Shown here: piece after piece, positions 24,722 to 33,661 of the stretch
Layout of the letters: each line of letters begins with the position of its first letter
Numbering within the stretch: position 1 is the first letter of the stretch
Assembly: GCA_017527905.1 (NCBI GenBank)
Contig: JAFXPK010000049.1
Span: 1 to 55,108 of the forward strand
Source of the DNA: Paludibacteraceae bacterium
GTDB taxonomy: Bacteria > Bacteroidota > Bacteroidia > Bacteroidales > Paludibacteraceae
DNA length: 55,108 nucleotides
Direction of reading: 5' to 3'
Position numbers and translations under genes: made by a program
Notes under the pieces: model-generated
Database searches by the model: none
The model's input: the letters and a program-made list of their open reading frames with translations, nothing else
What the model was told of the DNA's origin: nothing

Positions 24722-25879
24722 ATGAAACGTACAATCATCACAATCCTCATCGTATTGCTCACCGCCTTGGTCGTTTTCCAGAGCGGACGGCTGTTCGGCC
24801 ATGAGTTCGGGGAATCCGAGCAGAAAAAAGAGAAGACAACAGACCCGGTCTTGGTGACCCTAGAGGATGCCCGCACCGTATGGAGCGAGGCCACATCCGT
24901 GGAGCTGACCACCGACGGCATATACGAAGTGAAGAAGGGAGGCACCCTATTAGGTTTCATCATGAGATCCACCCCGCAAAGCGAAAAGACGATCGGTTAC
25001 ATCGGCCAGACGCCCCTGCTGATCGCCCTCGACACGAAGGCCAAGGTATACCGGGTGGTCGCCCTGGAGAACGATGAAACGCCAGGCTACTTCGCCATGG
25101 TCACAAGGGCGGGACTGCTCGACGCATGGAACGGACTGAGCGTGGCGGAAGCGGTGTCGGCGGAAGTGGATGCGGTCAGCGGTGCCACCTACAGCAGCCG
25201 CGCCGTCATACAGAGCCTACAGAAACGTTTGGCGGTGGTAGGCGAAGTGAAAGCCAACCCTGTGGACTGGGGCAAATGGGTGCGGGATGGCGTCCTGCTA
25301 CTCTTCGTGCTTCTGACGCTTTGGGCATGGTTCCGTCCGCAGAAAGTGGGCCGATACCGTCGATGGATACTCCTCGGATCGGTGCTCATCGTAGGCGTCT
25401 GGCAAGGAAGGATGCTCTCCATGGCGCAGTTCCTCGGATGGATCACGGGAGGCATACCGTTGCCTGCGCAATGGTTGATGCTCGCCATCCTGCTATTGGC
25501 GTTGCTACTGCCGATAATCACAGGGAAAGCTTACTACTGTTCATGGCTCTGCCCGATGGGTGCGGCGCAGTCACTGCTAGGCGAAGTCAACAAGAAACAT
25601 AAGCTCAAGCTCTCGCCCACGCTGGTCAAATGGCTGCAGATACTACGCACAGCGATTCTCCTGTTCGGACTGTTAGCGATAGGCATCGGACTGAGTTTCG
25701 ACTTCGCCGACATAGAGGCGTTCACCATCTTCCGCCCGCAATCCGCACCTGTCGCGGCACTGGTTCTGGCGATTGTTTCACTTCTGCTTTCCATCTTCGT
25801 GGCCCGTCCGTGGTGCCGATTCCTGTGCCCGCTCGGCGAGGTGTTGGAGGACGTGAGAAGGCGAAAGATTAAGAGTTGA
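24722..25879 (+). CDS. membrane FMN-binding, 4Fe-4S-type electron-transfer protein (NosR/NapH-like)
   Basis: 385 residues. A signal-anchor helix (5-22) is followed by a periplasmic FMN-binding domain with the flavinylation motif S-G-A-T156 (SGATYSS) and upstream N-D-E-T-P-G-Y. Five or so membrane helices follow with two C-x3-C-P pairs: C273/C277 (CSWLCP) and C365/C369 (CRFLCP). NosR/RnfG-type proteins link cytosolic or quinone electrons to periplasmic reductases. The usual cytosolic 2[4Fe-4S] tail is missing, so this is a short form. It starts 59 nt after the TfoX-N gene. Partner reductase not present here. Confidence 0.85.
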   Translation: MKRTIITILIVLLTALVVFQSGRLFGHEFGESEQKKEKTTDPVLVTLEDARTVWSEATSVELTTDGIYEVKKGGTLLGFIMRSTPQSEKTIGYIGQTPLLIALDTKAKVYRVVALENDETPGYFAMVTRAGLLDAWNGLSVAEAVSAEVDAVSGATYSSRAVIQSLQKRLAVVGEVKANPVDWGKWVRDGVLLLFVLLTLWAWFRPQKVGRYRRWILLGSVLIVGVWQGRMLSMAQFLGWITGGIPLPAQWLMLAILLLALLLPIITGKAYYCSWLCPMGAAQSLLGEVNKKHKLKLSPTLVKWLQILRTAILLFGLLAIGIGLSFDFADIEAFTIFRPQSAPVAALVLAIVSLLLSIFVARPWCRFLCPLGEVLEDVRRRKIKS

Positions 25880-25978
25880 AAATTAAAACATTAAAAGAGA
25901 AGATTCGGCAACCGGGAGCGGAGCATCATTCCCCTTCAAAAAATATAAAGCAAGAAACCACCGATTAGAATAAATTTT

Positions 25979-25986
25979 TATCTTTG
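25979..25986 (+). promoter_or_regulatory. -7 box TATCTTTG of the metallopeptidase gene
   Basis: TAnnTTTG followed by CG, 22 nt before the ATG at 26009, preceded by an A/T-rich stretch. Confidence 0.5.
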
Positions 25987-26008
25987 CGAAACTTTAAAAC
26001 TAAACGAC

Positions 26009-26875
26009 ATGAGATTAAACGGAAGAAGAGAAAGTTCAAATGTGGACGACCGCAGGAAAAGTGGTGCGGGGAAAGCAGGTTTAGGCATAGGTGGCGCTTT
26101 GTTGATCGCAGCCATCACCTACTTCACAACAGGAAACTTGGGACAAGCGATCAGCACAGGTTTCCAAGTAGTTCAATCATCAGGATCCGGCACAAACAGT
26201 TCATACGAGCCAACAGCGGAAGAGAACGAGTTGGCCAAATTCACCAGCCAGATCTTAGCGGGAACAGAGGATATCTGGACGGAGCAATTCCAGAAAATGG
26301 GTAAGACCTATCATGCGCCGCACCTCGTCATGTTCCACGGATCAGTCAACTCAGGTTGTGGTTCAGCCAGTTCATCCACAGGTCCGTTCTATTGTTCCGC
26401 AGACCAAACCGTATACATTGACTTACAATTCTTCACGACGATGAAACAACAATTCGGCACGGCGGGCGACTTCGCATACGCATACGTCATCGCGCATGAG
26501 GTGGGCCACCACGTGCAGAACGAGTTAGGCATCCTCGGCCAGGTTCACCAGAAGATGAGCCAAGTCTCCAAGACCGAATCCAACCAATACAGCGTGCGTC
26601 TTGAGTTGCAGGCAGACTTCCTTGCGGGAGTTTGGGCATACAACGACCACAAGAAATTCCAGTCGTTGGAAGATGGAGACATCGAAGAGGGTTTGAACAT
26701 CGCCTCAAGAATTGGAGACGACTATTTGCAGAAACAGGCTCAAGGCTACACCGTACCGGAGTCATTCAACCACGGAACCTCCGCACAGCGTTCCCGTTGG
26801 CTGAAGAAAGGTGCTACCGGAGCTGACATTTCCGAAGGAAACAAACTATTCCAACTTCCTTATAGCGATCTATAA
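26009..26875 (+). CDS. neutral zinc metallopeptidase (YpfJ/KPN_02809 family)
   Basis: 288 residues, the usual length of the family. The basic cytosolic N-terminus ends before a membrane helix (about 28-50, LGIGGALLIAAITYFTTG). The catalytic domain carries H163-E164-V-G-H167-H168 (zinc ligands and catalytic Glu), preceded by C-S-A-D-Q-T-V-Y-I-D (about 130-139) and followed by L-E-L-Q-A-D-F-L-A-G-V-W-A (about 195-207), where the Asp/Glu is the third ligand. A C-terminal H-G-T-S-A-Q-R-S-R-W (about 252-261) is standard. Substrate unknown; the active site faces the periplasm. Confidence 0.92.
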   Translation: MRLNGRRESSNVDDRRKSGAGKAGLGIGGALLIAAITYFTTGNLGQAISTGFQVVQSSGSGTNSSYEPTAEENELAKFTSQILAGTEDIWTEQFQKMGKTYHAPHLVMFHGSVNSGCGSASSSTGPFYCSADQTVYIDLQFFTTMKQQFGTAGDFAYAYVIAHEVGHHVQNELGILGQVHQKMSQVSKTESNQYSVRLELQADFLAGVWAYNDHKKFQSLEDGDIEEGLNIASRIGDDYLQKQAQGYTVPESFNHGTSAQRSRWLKKGATGADISEGNKLFQLPYSDL

Positions 26876-26898
26876 TCGAAAGGATAAAGGCAAAGAGA

Positions 26899-26930
26899 GG
26901 GGGTTGCTCAGTGAAAACTGGACAACCCCC
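26899..26930 (+). terminator. rho-independent terminator after the metallopeptidase
   Basis: Stem GGGGGTTG / CAACCCCC enclosing an inner CAGT-GAAA-ACTG hairpin, followed by ATTCTATTTA. It lies 23 nt past the stop codon. Confidence 0.75.
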
Positions 26931-27024
26931 ATTCTATTTAGAGCCTCTCATGAAGGCCACTCTTCTATTTGTTTTACTGTTCTGTTGCGTCTTATAAGTG
27001 CGCCGCCGGAAGGCCCGCGATCCA

Positions 27025-27861
27025 TCACTCATAATAGACGATTTCACGTCTTGTGATGAAACGCACTTGGTCTTTCTTGACATCGAAAATCGTCTCCGTC
27101 ACCCAATTGCCATGATCGTCGTACTCGTACACGCACTTAGCCTCCGCCAAGAGTTTGTCTTCGTACGGAATCGTCAGGGAAGAGACGAGCAACCCCTTGT
27201 CATCATATTCGAACAAGACCTTATAGCTAAGTTTACCGTTGTGATAATGTCCCACTTCAACAAGTTGGCCACCCGCATTGTAGGCAGAAACCTTCTTGGA
27301 GAACTCCACATTCTTCTCGTTATAATCAGTTTCGGAAATTAAGTTTCCAGACTTATTGTATTCATACACACGACGGAACACCAGCTCTCCATTCGCCCGG
27401 GTATGCTTATACTCGCTTTGGCGGCCATTACGGTCATACTCATACGAATAGAGGTCGGACACGTTACCGTTCTCGTCATGGCGTACCTCCTCCTTCTTGT
27501 TTCCGTTACCGTCATAGACATTCACGTTCACACCTGAGACCTCCCCTTCCTGATTGAAATTAGTCTCCTTCACGCAAATACCATTCTCGTACTTATGCAC
27601 GCTACGGCTACTCAAACGATTATCGATGTCATAGGATCGTTGCTCGGTAAGACCTCCATTACGGTTAAAGTTGTAGAATTCATTCCAGATACGTTCTTCC
27701 ATCACGTTATCAAACACAACGCTCGCGTCGTAGGTTTGAGAGTGAAGTGACTTAACATTTCCTTTCAAGCCCAACGCATTAGGTACATTTTTCTGCTCCT
27801 CTTGACATTCCGTCAAAACAAACAAGGCCAATACGCCCCAAAACAATAATCTTTTTTTCAT
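27025..27861 (-). CDS. lipoprotein with YD/RHS-like repeats
   Basis: 278 residues: lipoprotein signal ending at Cys19 (VLTEC), then about eight strand-rich repeats of the YD type (N-V-Y-D-G-N-G-N-K-K-E-E, Y-E-Y-D-R-N-G-R-Q-S-E-Y, Y-E-Y-N-K-S-G-N-L-I-S-E, F-E-Y-D-D-K-G-L-L-V-S-S, Y-E-Y-D-D-H-G-N-W-V-T-E). These fold as a beta spiral. Short, without the RHS core and toxin parts, so likely a binding or structural surface lipoprotein. Confidence 0.8.
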   Translation of the reverse strand: MKKRLLFWGVLALFVLTECQEEQKNVPNALGLKGNVKSLHSQTYDASVVFDNVMEERIWNEFYNFNRNGGLTEQRSYDIDNRLSSRSVHKYENGICVKETNFNQEGEVSGVNVNVYDGNGNKKEEVRHDENGNVSDLYSYEYDRNGRQSEYKHTRANGELVFRRVYEYNKSGNLISETDYNEKNVEFSKKVSAYNAGGQLVEVGHYHNGKLSYKVLFEYDDKGLLVSSLTIPYEDKLLAEAKCVYEYDDHGNWVTETIFDVKKDQVRFITRREIVYYE

Positions 27862-27875
27862 GCGATTCCTTTTTA

Positions 27876-27911
27876 AAACACCTTTTAAACACCTTATTAC
27901 GTAAACACCTT
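27876..27911. repeat. three copies of AAACACCTT upstream of the YD lipoprotein
   Basis: AAACACCTT occurs at 27876, 27887 and 27903 (11- and 16-bp spacing), just before the minus-strand ATG at 27861. It could be a repeated binding site in the leader or simple low-complexity sequence. Confidence 0.4.
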
Positions 27912-28051
27912 ACAAACATGTATTCGTAAATATATAAATAAATTTTCGGAAAAACCAACATTTGAGGAGATAAATTTCACGGTGAATACGGCAAAAAATG
28001 ACGAAAAAGGGACCCAAAGCACTGGCTCTTAACCTATTGCGCTTCCACTAT

Positions 28052-31000
28052 TTAATGTAACGATTTCATGCCCACACACACGATTCCACATTTCGTCCCG
28101 ACCTTGACAATATATACCCCGGGAACAGGAATAACGATATCCACCGCATCAGAGGCTGCCGTCACCTTAGCGACCAAGGTTCCCACGGCGGAAAAGACTT
28201 CAACCTGTCCACCCTTCTCCACATTACGCAAGGATATTGTTTGGTCATGCGTATAGATTTGGACTATAGATTCATCGCCCAATGTCTCCTCCACAGAGAC
28301 GGTCTCGCAAATCAGGCTACCATTAGGGGCGAGCGGTGTCGCGGTGAGCACCGTGTCCTCGTCAGCGCCCACACAGATTCCGAAAACAGTCATGTCGGAG
28401 AGCCCGTCACCCACACGGCCGAACGACTCGTTCGTTTCGTGAGGCTCATAAGCGATTGAGTCCAAGAGGATCTCGTCACCCCTGTAAAAACCAGTTAACG
28501 TGACAGTTTCCGCAGCGGAGACGCCCAGCTTGAAATTCAGATGCAGCGGACCCTTCTCAGGCGTCTTATCCGCCCACAGCAGCTTATACCCATGGGCAGG
28601 CACCACCGTCTCCGTGTATCCCTTAGGAATGGTGCACTTCACCGCCTTCGTCACATTTTCGACGACCATCCCCGCCAAATCCACGTTCCTATCTCCAGCA
28701 TTGTACACCTCTATCCAATCCGGGTAATCACCCTTCTCGTCGGCAAGCGTCGTATTGGATGCGCAGACCTCATTCAGGTAAAGATCCGACGGCGAGACAT
28801 AGTCTGGGTCATGCTCAAAGAACATCGTGACCTTCAGTTCATTCCCCTTCGCATAGGCAGTCAGCGCCCCACCAAGGAACTTGCTACTGTCATCGTTCCT
28901 GACCGTCGTATCGTTGAGGTTCCACCTTTGTATTCTATAGCCAGCAGGGACAATCGGTTCGACCTTCACCCGCTCCCCGGAATAGCGCCAAGTATTGTAT
29001 TTCGAAGAGTTAAACTCCCTTTTGTTCAGAAGAAATTTAAAGTTAGGCGACTCATCATCAGGGAAGACGGTTCTAATCTTCACGACCACGGAATCATTCC
29101 CCAAGCCGAATCTTTCCTTCAGTTGGTCGACGACATACGCTTTCCGCTCCTTGGCGAAGGAACGCATCTGTTCCACCGTCTCATCGAAAGCGTCCAGACT
29201 GCCGGGAGCGTCCAAAAAGGCTGAATTCTTAATCGTCGCACACATGTCGAGGCGCGTCAAATCCCAGATGGAGTCGAGCTTCGTGTCAATCCGTTCGTCA
29301 GTGAACTGATTCTCCAGCCGGTCAAGGTATTGGTCCAAGAACTGCCAACGGAAATCCTCGTTCTTGAGGCAAGACCGGAGCAGCACCCACATCGCCTCGA
29401 CACCCTTCTCCTCCGTGGCGAACTTAATCATGTCCTTGTCCACTGAGGTCGCCTTGGACAAACCGAAATCCGTGTCGTAGAGGATCCAACGGAACCTGCC
29501 ACCATCATGTTTCCGCCACATTTTGATGTTATTAGAGACCCAATCGGTATTGCCGACATATTGCTCAAGAATCTGATAGTCAATATATTCATCGATATCC
29601 ATCATCGTCGCCAATTGGTCGTAGAAATCATCGTGCGCATAGTTCTTGCTAACGTAGTCGATCATCTTATTGTAGGCATCCTTCGTACCCGCCTCACACA
29701 CATAGCCCACGCCCAAGAAATCGATCTCGTCCTCGTCCAGTCCATAGTTGTGGTAGACGTAATCCTCGTTGGTCCGCTCCGTCAGGATCATCATGCCATA
29801 GAAGATACCATTCAGATAGAACGCCACCGGCTGAGCCATCTGTCTGTCCAAGTTCATCCCTTCGCCTAGGCTTTGGATAAACATATCCCTCCATCGGGGC
29901 TGTACATACGAGTAACCGTTTCCTCCATTGCGCAAGGCAAGGCTCTTGTACTTCTTGTAATCACGCGCAGGGAAGAAATCATCGTACTGCATCTTAGACT
30001 TCCCCGACCGTTTGTTCGCCTTGATCTTCAAGCTTTTCGCCACATGTATCCTTGTGCATCCGCCATAGACACCAACCTCAACCTCCTGATTATCCACCAC
30101 TTCCCCGTTCAACATGTATTCGAAATTGGCAGAGCGCATCCACTCCCGGTTATAGTTGGCGGGGAAATCATAGCAACCGGAGATGATACCGTTGGTTCCC
30201 TCCACATACAATCCGAGGCTATCGCCAAAGATATCCTCGTTGTTGGCAGAGAGGGAGACGACAGGGAGCCTATTCCCCACCCCTTTGCAAGCCTCATAAA
30301 ACTTATCAGGGAGGATGAAAGTGCCCGTAAGGATCTCGCTGAACAACATATCCTCCATATATGCCCTCGCGCGCACGACAGTAGTCTGTTCGATCGAGAT
30401 GGCGCCCTCATACTTCGTGCCGGTCTCAGGAGTAGGCACGTCGCCATTCAGGGTGTAATAGATCTGCGCGTCCTCCGTTTCGCAATCCAGTTCGACGCTC
30501 AACGCACCGTCATACAATCCAGGCTTTCCGCTCTTGAACAAGGGTTTCGCCACCCTATTAGAGATGGACGTCATCAATTCGTCGTTCGGTTCGCCAGGCG
30601 TAGGGCTCATGAAACCGCCCTCACAATAGGCGATGTGCGGATATTGTTTCGGGTAAGGCAAATCCAGCGTTTCGGCACCGTTTGAGAAAGAAATCATCCC
30701 CTTATCCGTGGAGAGTTTATGGCCCACGCTACCGACGTAACGAGGATAGACACGCATGGCCGACACGCTGCTCGACTCCTCCTTGCCGAAGAACAACAAT
30801 GAATAACCGTTCGGCAAGATATGGGAAGAGTCCAGCACCACGCTCCAATCCGTTTTTCCCTCCTTCTCGTTGACCACGGTCCAGCCCTTCAGGTCGACAG
30901 CCGGTCCATCGTTATAGAACTCCACATAACCATCATAGTTATATTTATCACCGACAACCGTAGCGACATTGTTCGTCATGATCTCCGTGATGTGAATTCC

Positions 31001-31072
31001 AGCCAATCCATTTGAAACGCACAACACCCATAGCAATATTTGGAATAGTACAAATTTCCTCATCTTGTTCAA
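28052..31072 (-). CDS. secreted CotH-kinase protein with two lamin-tail domains
   Basis: 1006 residues. Signal peptide (to about 24), first lamin-tail-like domain (25-150), a beta-sandwich with Y-Y-T-L-N-G-D-V-P-T-P (about 185-255, chitobiase-like), then the CotH domain (about 335-640). CotH carries S-L-A-L-R-N-G-G-N (about 378), L-T-E-R-T-N-E-D-Y and L-Y-D-T-D-F-G-L (about 530), matching the active-site motifs of CotH protein kinases. A second lamin-tail domain follows (about 762-905; L-Y-L-N-E-V-C-A-S-N, D-W-I-E-V-Y-N). The last 70 residues (V-E-V-F-S-A-V-G ... P-V-P-G-V-Y-I-V-K-V) resemble a type IX secretion C-terminal domain. Probably surface-located; partner unknown. Confidence 0.88.
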   Translation of the reverse strand: MNKMRKFVLFQILLWVLCVSNGLAGIHITEIMTNNVATVVGDKYNYDGYVEFYNDGPAVDLKGWTVVNEKEGKTDWSVVLDSSHILPNGYSLLFFGKEESSSVSAMRVYPRYVGSVGHKLSTDKGMISFSNGAETLDLPYPKQYPHIAYCEGGFMSPTPGEPNDELMTSISNRVAKPLFKSGKPGLYDGALSVELDCETEDAQIYYTLNGDVPTPETGTKYEGAISIEQTTVVRARAYMEDMLFSEILTGTFILPDKFYEACKGVGNRLPVVSLSANNEDIFGDSLGLYVEGTNGIISGCYDFPANYNREWMRSANFEYMLNGEVVDNQEVEVGVYGGCTRIHVAKSLKIKANKRSGKSKMQYDDFFPARDYKKYKSLALRNGGNGYSYVQPRWRDMFIQSLGEGMNLDRQMAQPVAFYLNGIFYGMMILTERTNEDYVYHNYGLDEDEIDFLGVGYVCEAGTKDAYNKMIDYVSKNYAHDDFYDQLATMMDIDEYIDYQILEQYVGNTDWVSNNIKMWRKHDGGRFRWILYDTDFGLSKATSVDKDMIKFATEEKGVEAMWVLLRSCLKNEDFRWQFLDQYLDRLENQFTDERIDTKLDSIWDLTRLDMCATIKNSAFLDAPGSLDAFDETVEQMRSFAKERKAYVVDQLKERFGLGNDSVVVKIRTVFPDDESPNFKFLLNKREFNSSKYNTWRYSGERVKVEPIVPAGYRIQRWNLNDTTVRNDDSSKFLGGALTAYAKGNELKVTMFFEHDPDYVSPSDLYLNEVCASNTTLADEKGDYPDWIEVYNAGDRNVDLAGMVVENVTKAVKCTIPKGYTETVVPAHGYKLLWADKTPEKGPLHLNFKLGVSAAETVTLTGFYRGDEILLDSIAYEPHETNESFGRVGDGLSDMTVFGICVGADEDTVLTATPLAPNGSLICETVSVEETLGDESIVQIYTHDQTISLRNVEKGGQVEVFSAVGTLVAKVTAASDAVDIVIPVPGVYIVKVGTKCGIVCVGMKSLH

Positions 31073-31136
31073 ATTAAGGCGGGTTCTATAATTTCATTCC
31101 GTGGAATTTTCGAATTTATTTCGAATCCATTTTTTT

Positions 31137-31188
31137 TGTAGAAACGCAACATTTTTTCTGTAGAGACGCAAGATTTTGCGTCTCTACA
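31137..31188. repeat. perfect 13-bp inverted repeat, TGTAGAGACGCAA type
   Basis: TGTAGAGACGCAA-GATT-TTGCGTCTCTACA (31159-31188) with a degenerate half copy just before it (TTGTAGAAACGCAAC, about 31136-31150). It lies between the CotH gene and the end of the next leftward gene and could act as a terminator for the latter. It looks like a dispersed hairpin element. Confidence 0.65.
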
Positions 31189-31228
31189 TCCGCAAAGATA
31201 CAAACTTTAGCGATATGAATCCATGCTC

Positions 31229-31540
31229 CTACCACCAACCCCATGGGTCATGGGTCAATTCGTAGAAAAACAAAGAAAAGCACACAAGGAAAGTCGCCAA
31301 CAATGCCAGACAGATCCGCCACTTCCTCCGAAAGGCCGCTAACAGGAGGGTTATTGCTCCCAGCCCCAGAAACAGCAGAATGGTCAACCCCAAAATGCGA
31401 GGGAAAGGCTGATATGCGATGCAGTAGTCCACACCTTCCCTTATGCCTAATTTAAGCATAAAAACAACACCTATCATACAAATAATCAACACGATAGAAA
31501 TCAGCCACCAGTAACGTAGCACCTTATCCAACCTGCACAT
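31229..31540 (-). CDS. small membrane protein, three predicted helices
   Basis: 103 residues with helices near 10-29, 47-66 and 72-94. A short Cys/Tyr-containing loop (E-G-V-D-Y-C-I-A-Y-Q-P-F-P-R) follows the first, and the end is H-D-P-W-G-W-W. Family not recognised. It follows a secreted-protein gene by 8 nt and is likely cotranscribed with it. Confidence 0.55.
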   Translation of the reverse strand: MCRLDKVLRYWWLISIVLIICMIGVVFMLKLGIREGVDYCIAYQPFPRILGLTILLFLGLGAITLLLAAFRRKWRICLALLATFLVCFSLFFYELTHDPWGWW

Positions 31541-31548
31541 CGCCTAGT

Positions 31549-32403
31549 CTATTCCGTAATGATATCAATATTGTTTCTTTCCGCAGAATAAAGGAAGCGG
31601 CAATTGAAGGTCGTGCTAAGGACCACAAACATATCCATATCACGGGGACGATACAACAGGAAGTTACAGATATCCGTCGGTGTAATGAAAGGATTATCTT
31701 TCAGATGGGAGTGCATGATACTTTTCAATTCTTTAGTGCCGTCTTCACTCTTCGTCCTTGTTGCAATCAGGGAATTATGGTAACGACGGAAGGCGACAGG
31801 CTGTAAATTCTCGTCGACATCGATCGAATAGTCGTTCCCGAAAGGAATCACATTGTGTTGAATCGTGCCTTGCAAAAAGTAGATTCGGGTAATTTTGTCA
31901 TTGATGCGGATCACATCAATATTAGGAGAACCGAACGAATTTCCTGCGAAACGAAGGCTATCACCATACACTTTCAACGCATTGTTGAGCATGGAGTCCT
32001 GTCGCTGTTTCGTTGCCAACTCCTCCGCTGTTAAAGGTCGGATGGTATCGGCCTTACTTGATTTGTACGTCTTTTTGTCGTACTTATATTCCAGGATACA
32101 ATTCTTTTTTTCGTTATCGAAGAAGATAGCGCACTGGACCGAATCATCGGACAGCCAAGACAAGAAACCACCGACCTCATTCCCCCGGTATTTCTCCATG
32201 GCAAGGTCAGAGGCAATCCAATTAACCCGTTCCGAATCGTAAAGATTCCAAGCCTCCTGGATGATACTATCTAATGTTGTGGAGAGTTCGGAGAAAGGTG
32301 GAAGTGATGTTGCCCCTTTCGTTTTTTTATCACCTCGGCCTCCAGCAAAAGAGGCGGAAAGGGCTGCTAAAATGCCCAATGCGATTAATAAACACTTTCT
32401 CAT
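31549..32403 (-). CDS. secreted protein of unknown function
   Basis: 284 residues from the ATG at 32403, which directly opens a signal peptide (MRKCLLIALG ... SFAG). The mature chain begins with a basic Gly-rich stretch and then alternates helices and strands (L-D-S-I-I-Q-E-A-W-N-L-Y-D-S-E near 55-69; V-Q-C-A-I-F-F-D-N-E-K-K-N-C-I-L-E-Y near 89-106). No lipobox, no membrane helix beyond the signal, no recognised family. Upstream of a small membrane protein with an 8-nt gap. Confidence 0.65.
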   Translation of the reverse strand: MRKCLLIALGILAALSASFAGGRGDKKTKGATSLPPFSELSTTLDSIIQEAWNLYDSERVNWIASDLAMEKYRGNEVGGFLSWLSDDSVQCAIFFDNEKKNCILEYKYDKKTYKSSKADTIRPLTAEELATKQRQDSMLNNALKVYGDSLRFAGNSFGSPNIDVIRINDKITRIYFLQGTIQHNVIPFGNDYSIDVDENLQPVAFRRYHNSLIATRTKSEDGTKELKSIMHSHLKDNPFITPTDICNFLLYRPRDMDMFVVLSTTFNCRFLYSAERNNIDIITE

Positions 32404-32602
32404 TTGACGATTTTTATTGCCGATCCCGCATGATTTCAAAAGATGGCAGAATCGATGGTTAATGTTATTTACACAAAGATAATCTTTTTATTCAATTATC
32501 AATAAATCACCTCGGCGATATTTCCTTTCCAATCCCTTTTCCATGTAGTCCGCCATCAAAATATTTACAAAGCAACAAATTTATCATTATCCATCGATAA
32601 AT

Positions 32603-32634
32603 TTTGGGCATATCGTTATTTGTGAGTAAATTTG
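32603..32634 (+). promoter_or_regulatory. promoter of the secreted protein at 32686
   Basis: TTTG (32603-32606), 20-nt spacer, TAAATTTG (32627-32634): a full match to the Bacteroidetes consensus. The leader is about 45 nt. Confidence 0.65.
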
Positions 32635-32685
32635 ACGGAGAGTCAAAGCCCCCAAGATTCAGTTAAATATCTAAAACAGAACGAT

Positions 32686-33549
32686 ATGAAGCACCTCATA
32701 TTCTTTGCATTGCTAATGATGAATAGCACACTACTTTTTGCCGGCGACAAGTCACAAGACGACAAAGGAAACATATCCACATACGAATGTTTGCAAGGTG
32801 CGTGGGGAAGCGAAGAGACTTACGGAGGCACCCTTTACGGAGAGCAACTGGTGGATGAGGATGGAAATCCCGTATACGACGAAAATGGGGATCCGATGTA
32901 TGACAGCATGGGTTACTATAGAACAAAATTTCTCCTTGTAAAAGATCACGAAATGATGTACTTTGAATATGAACGGTTTGAATACGGCGGGTATGGTTCC
33001 GAGATTAAATATGATTCCGTTCCTGTTTTAGCGAGCATGGGAAAATATGAATTTAAAGTAGTTAGCGACAAACAGAGATGGGGAGAAACAAGTGCCATAT
33101 CTTCTGTAAGAGCGGACATCACAGAAGGATTCAGCAATAAAGTGTTAGATAAGATCCATTCGAAAACGATAGCCACACTGCAAATTTTTGACACGGAGCA
33201 AGGTGAGGTTCGTCGAGACAGTATGATCCACATTTCAAAGGCTGTATGTTCAAGCGAGACACTGGAGTACAATCGAACAAATTTCAACAGAGACGGACTT
33301 ACCGACTATTTCTTGCAAGATCTATTCATACATTCAATTTCTTCAAAAAAAGACTATTTCACACATTACATGAATACCAAAGTGGGTGTCATGACAGGGA
33401 ACGCAGAGAATCCCACAGAAAAAATAGTGACAATAAAAGATGAAAAAATATTTTACTACTATATTGAGCCTTGGGAAGATGATGGTGATCTCAAAGAAGG
33501 ATGGGTGAAGAAGAAGAAAGTGAAGTTGTTAAGCGATATGGTTCGATAA
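32686..33549 (+). CDS. secreted protein of unknown function
   Basis: 287 residues from the ATG at 32686 that opens a signal peptide (MKHLIFFALLMM ... LFAG). An early acidic stretch has calcium-loop-like spacing (D-E-D-G-N-P-V-Y-D-E-N-G-D-P, about 65-78). The rest is mixed alpha/beta with strands such as Y-E-F-K-V-V and a Lys-rich C-terminus (V-K-K-K-K-V-K-L-L). The N-terminal C-L-Q-G-A-W-G-S ... Y segment resembles lipocalin-like proteins, but this is only an impression. Confidence 0.65.
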   Translation: MKHLIFFALLMMNSTLLFAGDKSQDDKGNISTYECLQGAWGSEETYGGTLYGEQLVDEDGNPVYDENGDPMYDSMGYYRTKFLLVKDHEMMYFEYERFEYGGYGSEIKYDSVPVLASMGKYEFKVVSDKQRWGETSAISSVRADITEGFSNKVLDKIHSKTIATLQIFDTEQGEVRRDSMIHISKAVCSSETLEYNRTNFNRDGLTDYFLQDLFIHSISSKKDYFTHYMNTKVGVMTGNAENPTEKIVTIKDEKIFYYYIEPWEDDGDLKEGWVKKKKVKLLSDMVR

Positions 33550-33624
33550 GGTTTGTTATTCCCGAAAGAAGGCCATCCTCCACAAAAAACGAAAGGTTCA
33601 GCGATATATTCCAACTAAAAAGAG

Positions 33625-33632
33625 TATATTTG
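33625..33632 (+). promoter_or_regulatory. -7 box TATATTTG of the hybrid two-component gene
   Basis: TAnnTTTG followed by CACC, 30 nt before the ATG at 33662. No good -33 match. Confidence 0.5.
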
Positions 33633-33661
33633 CACCGCTAAAACCGAAAAACACAGATCTA

